Of a stretch of DNA of 24,083 bases, positions 20,480 to 24,083 are shown piece by piece. Each line of letters opens with the position of its first letter. Position 1 is the first letter of the stretch. The position numbers and the translations under genes were made by a program. Below the pieces are notes generated by a model. That model was not told the origin of the DNA, searched no databases, and saw only the letters and a program-made list of their open reading frames with translations. Where the stretch lies: positions 1-24,083 of the forward strand of contig JNEM01006150.1 of assembly GCA_000697335.1 (NCBI GenBank), written 5' to 3'. Source of the DNA: Conidiobolus incongruus B7586. Taxonomy: Eukaryota; Entomophthoromycota; Entomophthoromycetes; Entomophthorales; Conidiobolaceae.

Positions 20480-21073
20480 TCAGAGAGGGCCTACAACTTT
20501 ACCATTCTCGATTTTGTTATTCATCCAAATATACCAATTCAGCTGAGATGCAATACAAATCCAAACCATATAGGGAATCAACAAAACACCAGCTCTCCAA
20601 TCTACTATTAAGAACAGTATCAAAGTTATTCCAACTAAGCAGTCCAATATGATAATAATGACAAATCCAATATCCACCCTACCTGCTGCAAAGAATACGG
20701 GACTCCATGCAATATTGATAATTAGTTGGACCCAGTACAAGAGCATAGCACATCCAATTAGTGTTTTGTTTCGAGGCTTTTCTAATCTTCCATTATGCAC
20801 ATATCTCCTTTGCACTAGATAGTATGCTAATCCCATCATCATATACCAAAGGGACCAGCATAGTGGGAATACCCAGTTTGGGGGATTTAATGGTGATTTG
20901 TTCGCTGAAATATACCATGTTTCCAAAGCAGTACTATTCCCCAGGCTGGAAAGGAATCCAAGTGCAAGTGGAATTAGCATTGATACCCAGAAGGGTAGGA
21001 CTGGGAATTTATTATTGATGGTTAGTTGGATGTAGTAACTAAAATGATTACTGATTTTTGTAATGATACTCAT
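20480..21073 (-). CDS. TspO/MBR family membrane protein, paralogue 1
   Basis: 197 residues, intact, stop TGA. The family (peripheral benzodiazepine receptor or translocator protein) binds porphyrins, sterols and drug-like ligands in membranes; its exact role is unsettled. Five hydrophobic segments fit the fold: about 27-45, 68-88, 106-128, 135-157 and 161-181. Diagnostic residues: Trp53-Tyr54, Pro64-Pro65-x-Trp67, the stretch from Trp73 to Val87 with Trp-Tyr and Met-Met-Gly, Asn120-x2-Trp123-Ser124-Pro125 with Phe127-Phe128, Pro167-Tyr168-x2-Trp171, and Asn179. Leu178-x2-Tyr181-x5-Lys187 fits the loose CRAC sterol-binding pattern. The first 25 residues extend beyond the second copy and the usual family start. 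The ATG at 21073 is chosen because it has A at -3 and a well-placed TATA box; Met32 is too late, inside helix 1. It lies 845 bp downstream of its paralogue on the same strand, each with its own promoter. Cell site (mitochondrial, ER or plasma membrane) cannot be told. Confidence 0.92.
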   Translation of the reverse strand: MSIITKISNHFSYYIQLTINNKFPVLPFWVSMLIPLALGFLSSLGNSTALETWYISANKSPLNPPNWVFPLCWSLWYMMMGLAYYLVQRRYVHNGRLEKPRNKTLIGCAMLLYWVQLIINIAWSPVFFAAGRVDIGFVIIIILDCLVGITLILFLIVDWRAGVLLIPYMVWICIASQLNWYIWMNNKIENGKVVGPL

Positions 21074-21108
21074 TGTAAATTCTTAAATTTCAAAAATATT
21101 AATGCTTC

Positions 21109-21135
21109 AACTGAGATATTAACTCAGTTTATATA
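21109..21135 (-). promoter_or_regulatory. TATA box and overlapping inverted repeat of TspO/MBR 1
   Basis: The minus strand reads TATATAAA at 21135-21128, 55-62 bp before the ATG. A perfect 7-bp inverted repeat AACTGAG (21109-21115) / CTCAGTT (21123-21129) with a 7-base spacer begins at the TATA box and covers the likely transcription start. A protein bound there could block initiation, or the hairpin could sit at the mRNA 5' end. Both are inference. Confidence 0.45.
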
Positions 21136-21172
21136 CTGTGATAACTAATACATCTAATACAAATTAAATTTA

Positions 21173-21182
21173 ATCCACGGAT
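21173..21182. promoter_or_regulatory. ATCC-AC-GGAT element upstream of TspO/MBR 1
   Basis: ATCCACGGAT is an inverted repeat of ATCC around two bases and contains CACGGAT. It lies 100-109 bp before the ATG. The second TspO/MBR promoter has a counterpart at 22559-22571 at nearly the same distance. It stands out as G+C-rich in AT-rich flanks. Confidence 0.4.
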
Positions 21183-21901
21183 CGTAATTCAAATAATTCA
21201 TCGTCATTTTTATAATCTCGATCGATAATGTAAAATTAAATATTGAAAATTTTTAATTATTTTGATCGATTTTAAATTTTAATTTATTTTTAGTTAATTT
21301 TAAAGTATTAAAATCGAAATTAAATAAATTTGAGATGAAAAATAATAGAATATTCTACTTTTTATTTTAAAATTTTTATATATTAAAATAAAATAAAATA
21401 AATATTAAATAATAAATTATTAATATGTTGGATAAATTATAGGATGATATCGATCTTTAAAATCGAATTATAATAATATATTTGAATTTGAATAAATTAA
21501 TAATCTTGATCAACACTTGTTATTAAATATAATAAACTTTATGGAGCATTTCAAATACTTATGAGCTATATTATTGCTGGATTAAGACAACTGTCTAAAT
21601 ATACTAATTAAGCCCATTATTAATATACTACATCAATCAGATATATTTCAATAATCAGACATATTTATTAAGAATTTGGTATTAATTTCATATTTCATAT
21701 ACTGCTCTTATAATATTCAAAATATTTTAAATTTCTTAATTATAAATTTTTTTAAATAAAACTTAAAACAATATATATTATTTATTAAAATTTTTAAATA
21801 TTATACGTTTATTAAAATTAAATAATTAATTATAATTTTAATAATAATTTTATAAATTATTATATTAAATATAAATTATTTTTATAATATAGTAATAATT
21901 C
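21183..21901. other. Intergenic DNA between the two TspO/MBR genes
   Basis: About 700 bp of AT-rich sequence with no gene. A short direct repeat AATCAGAYATATTT occurs at 21635-21648 and 21653-21666. The stretch 21540-21680 is slightly more complex than the rest and could hold control sites of paralogue 1. Confidence 0.5.
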
Positions 21902-21907
21902 TTTATT
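21902..21907 (-). terminator. Possible poly(A) signal of TspO/MBR 2
   Basis: AATAAA on the minus strand, starting only 12 bases after the stop codon. This would give a very short 3' UTR. Support is weak because of base composition. Confidence 0.25.
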
Positions 21908-21918
21908 AAAAAGTTGAA

Positions 21919-22464
21919 TTATCTTATTAATGGTTCATTCTCTGAAGCTAATACAAATTTATCATTCCTCACTTCATTCAATCTAATCATCGAGTAATTA
22001 ATACAAGTAGCTAGACAAATCCAACAAATATATGGAATTAAGAGAACTCCAGCTATTGAGCTTAATTGAAAGAATAGTATACATGTTAAAATGGATGTAA
22101 TATCCAATAACAAGATAATGTACAAAGCTTTGATTGGCATTGCAAGATAGAAGAATACAGGACTCCAACTGAAATTAATGATGAGTTGGATCCAGTACAT
22201 GATAATTCCCCACTGGCCAAAGTTGATTCGGTACGGATCGGTCAATTTGATGTATTCCTGCTGCACGAGGTAGTATGCAATTCCCATCATCAGATACCAA
22301 GCAGTCCAAGCGACTGGGAAGAGCCAGTCTGGAGGGGTGAACCTTGGCTTACTCAGACTTTTGTACCAGGTATGAACTCCTTTATTAGATAAAAATCCTA
22401 TTAGATTTCCTAGTGCAAGTGGTAAAATTGCAGATAACCACAGTGGTAAAATAATCAAATTCAT
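21919..22464 (-). CDS. TspO/MBR family membrane protein, paralogue 2
   Basis: 181 residues, intact, stop TAA, close to the usual family length of about 160-180. Five hydrophobic segments lie at about 5-25, 48-68, 86-107, 112-134 and 137-158. Family signatures: Trp33-Tyr34, Pro44-Pro45-x-Trp47, Phe49-Pro50-x2-Trp53, Met59-Met60-Gly61 followed by Ala-Tyr-Tyr-Leu-Val, Asn97-x2-Trp100-Ser101-Pro102 with Phe104-Phe105, and Pro144-Tyr145-x2-Trp148. Leu151-x5-Tyr157-x3-Arg161 fits the CRAC pattern. Over the first 67 aligned residues it shares 32 with paralogue 1 (hand count), so the duplication is old. It begins with the Leu-Pro-x-Trp of helix 1 and lacks paralogue 1's leader. Its start is the first ATG, with A at -3. 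The Ser/Glu-bearing tail (residues 162-181) is unlike that of its neighbour. Confidence 0.92.
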   Translation of the reverse strand: MNLIILPLWLSAILPLALGNLIGFLSNKGVHTWYKSLSKPRFTPPDWLFPVAWTAWYLMMGIAYYLVQQEYIKLTDPYRINFGQWGIIMYWIQLIINFSWSPVFFYLAMPIKALYIILLLDITSILTCILFFQLSSIAGVLLIPYICWICLATCINYSMIRLNEVRNDKFVLASENEPLIR

Positions 22465-22520
22465 AGTGAACTAAAATTAACAAAAAGTGAAAGATAATAA
22501 TTTTATGATGAATTAACTTG

Positions 22521-22528
22521 ATATATAT
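22521..22528 (-). promoter_or_regulatory. TATA box of TspO/MBR 2
   Basis: ATATATAT lies 57-64 bp before the ATG, the same spacing as the TATA box of paralogue 1 (55-62). The matching distance raises confidence above that of an ordinary AT-rich word. Confidence 0.4.
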
Positions 22529-22558
22529 TCGATGATTTCATTTGTTAATAATTTGATC

Positions 22559-22571
22559 ATCCGTGAGGGAT
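22559..22571. promoter_or_regulatory. ATCC-GTGAG-GGAT element upstream of TspO/MBR 2
   Basis: ATCC and GGAT face each other across five bases, and the minus strand contains CACGGAT (22565-22559). It lies 95-107 bp before the ATG and 30 bases beyond the TATA box. In paralogue 1 the corresponding values are 100-109 and 37. A shared activator or repressor site is inferred. Confidence 0.4.
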
Positions 22572-24004
22572 TTGGTAATCATGACTTTGAATAAGTAAGA
22601 TAGACCAAATAAAGGATGGTACACATTCTAATTGGTTAATTTAGTTTATTTAGATAAATGAATAATAGAAATTTGAAAATTAGCTTTACGTTTTTTATTT
22701 GGTGTTGAGTTAATTTAAAAATTTATTAATGATAGATTCTTTTTTGTTTACTAATAATTGGTTATTACATCATAATTATTTTCTAAAAACGATTGATTAA
22801 ATTTCAAAAAATTATAATAATTATTACCCTATATTTATATGAATTTAATTTGAAAATATTTGAAACACTAGAATTGAGGTGTTTGTAATTATGATGTAAT
22901 ATTCAATATAGAAAAAATAATACATATTAATTCCTCTTATTTATTAATTTTAAAAAATGAAAATATTAGTGAAATAATTCAAATTTGTTCCTTAATTAAG
23001 AAAAGTAATTAATAATGTTTTTTCAAGCCCAAGGATTAAATAATTTTAAATTTAAAACTAATTATTATAAAAAATCAACTATTATATTATGACTATAAAA
23101 TAACATTAAATACTAATTGAATATTAATTATTTAATATTAAATTATATTTAATTTATAAGAATATTAATACATAATTAGTTTATTTTTATATCAATTTTT
23201 AAAATATAATATTTAAAGTCCTTTTTATTTATTGATATCAAATAATTATTATCAAATTTAAATAATAAATATTAAAAATGTTTAATTAATTTAATTTTAT
23301 TATATTTTAAAAAAATTAGTTTTGAATATTTTTTTTATAAAATTAAATATATTAAACCAACTCAAATCTATTTTAATTCCTGATTTTCCTGGTTTTTTTT
23401 TTCAAAAAATATTAACAATATGTTTAAATATGTCTTAAAGAGAAAACTCAATGATGTTTTCATATAATTAACTCAAAAGTCTTTTAAAATAATTAATAAT
23501 CAAGTATTCCTCTTTTTAAACTAAAAAATATATAATATATATCAAAATCACTTTATTAATTTTATTTTTTTATACCAAATATAAAAAAATAAAAGAGTTC
23601 CTTATTACCCTTATTATAATTAACTTTAAAAAGAATTTAAATAATCTAATAATTTGAAAATTATTATATAAATTGAAAACCTCAAGATATATATCTTTAA
23701 CTTATTATATATATATAATATTTATTATAATAATTAATATATAAACTTTCTATTAAAAAATTAATTTTAAAATATAATTAAGAATTTTAAAAGCTTAGTT
23801 ATTCCAACTTGCCAATATTTTATAATTATATATAAATTTTATCTTTTTATCTAAAAAAACAAATATCTTTAAAAACTTAGTTAGTATTTAGACTTTACTA
23901 ACTAGGTTATATAAAAGCATATTTCAAAAATATAAAAAAAATTTAAATAAAAGAAAAAACTATTATTTTATATATTAAAAAATAATATATTTTATTAAAA
24001 TAAA
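22572..24004. other. Upstream region of TspO/MBR 2, then AT-rich DNA without genes
   Basis: 22572-22640 is relatively complex and includes an ATTGG (CCAAT on the minus strand) at 22631-22635, about 170 bp before the ATG. Beyond about 22700 the sequence is extremely AT-rich and shows no gene. Confidence 0.5.
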
Positions 24005-24033
24005 ATTAAAAAATTAAAAAATTAAAAAATTAA
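24005..24033. repeat. Tandem repeat of ATTAAAAA, about 3.6 copies
   Basis: Three exact 8-base units followed by a partial fourth. Simple-sequence expansion in AT-rich DNA. Confidence 0.8.
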
Positions 24034-24083
24034 GCTAAAGTATAATTATAATATTAAAAAACATAAGTTAAATTATATTTTAT

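Noticed and set aside
20761-21018. 85-codon plus-strand frame inside the first TspO/MBR gene
   Set aside because: It is antisense to a clear membrane-protein gene with family motifs on the minus strand.
22186-22392. 68-codon plus-strand frame inside the second TspO/MBR gene
   Set aside because: It is antisense to a clear family member and has no features of its own.
1-24083. Transposons, LTR elements, viral genes or CRISPR arrays
   Set aside because: No transposase, reverse transcriptase, integrase or capsid-like frame, no long terminal repeats, and no regularly spaced identical repeats were seen. The diverged repeats that are present cannot be assigned to a known class.

Overview
The window looks like an AT-rich nuclear segment of a lower eukaryote, most likely an early-diverging fungus. 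Entomophthoromycotina such as Conidiobolus would fit, but this is inference from style and not a database match. The reasons are very low G+C between genes (about a quarter or less by eye), coding islands of clearly higher G+C, uninterrupted coding frames, A at position -3 of the starts, TATA boxes, a fungal-style Pro/Ser-rich C2H2 regulator, and no bacterial operon or Shine-Dalgarno features. Only three protein genes can be supported in 24 kb, all on the minus strand.

Region by region. 1-390 is empty AT-rich DNA. 391-760 is a G+C-enriched island (about 41% G+C over 591-716) with many possible helices, which I rate the best candidate for an undescribed non-coding RNA. 761-6990 has no gene. 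It carries a short G+C-rich direct repeat (2145 and 2257), an (AT)16 tract (3855-3886) and three old copies of a repeat about 535 bp apart (4131-5337). 6992-7171 is a small high-G+C open frame of unknown status. 7843-8637 (minus) is a 264-residue two-finger zinc-finger protein with a TATA box, three clustered GATA-type sites and a palindrome upstream. 8925-20380 is a gene desert of more than 11 kb. It holds scattered higher-complexity islands (11570-11705, 13522-13698, 14288-14525, 15207-15560, 17071-17190), some of which share motifs with the 391-760 island.

20480-21073 and 21919-22464 (both minus, head to tail) encode two diverged TspO/MBR-family membrane proteins. Their promoters have the same layout: a TATA box 55-64 bp before the ATG and an ATCC-n-GGAT inverted element containing CACGGAT about 95-109 bp before it. 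This suggests that the duplication included the promoter or that the pair is co-regulated. 22572-24083 is again empty AT-rich DNA.

The zinc-finger gene and the TspO pair are 12 kb apart, and nothing in the sequence ties them to one pathway. I saw no tRNA, rRNA, CRISPR array, recognisable transposase, reverse transcriptase or viral gene.
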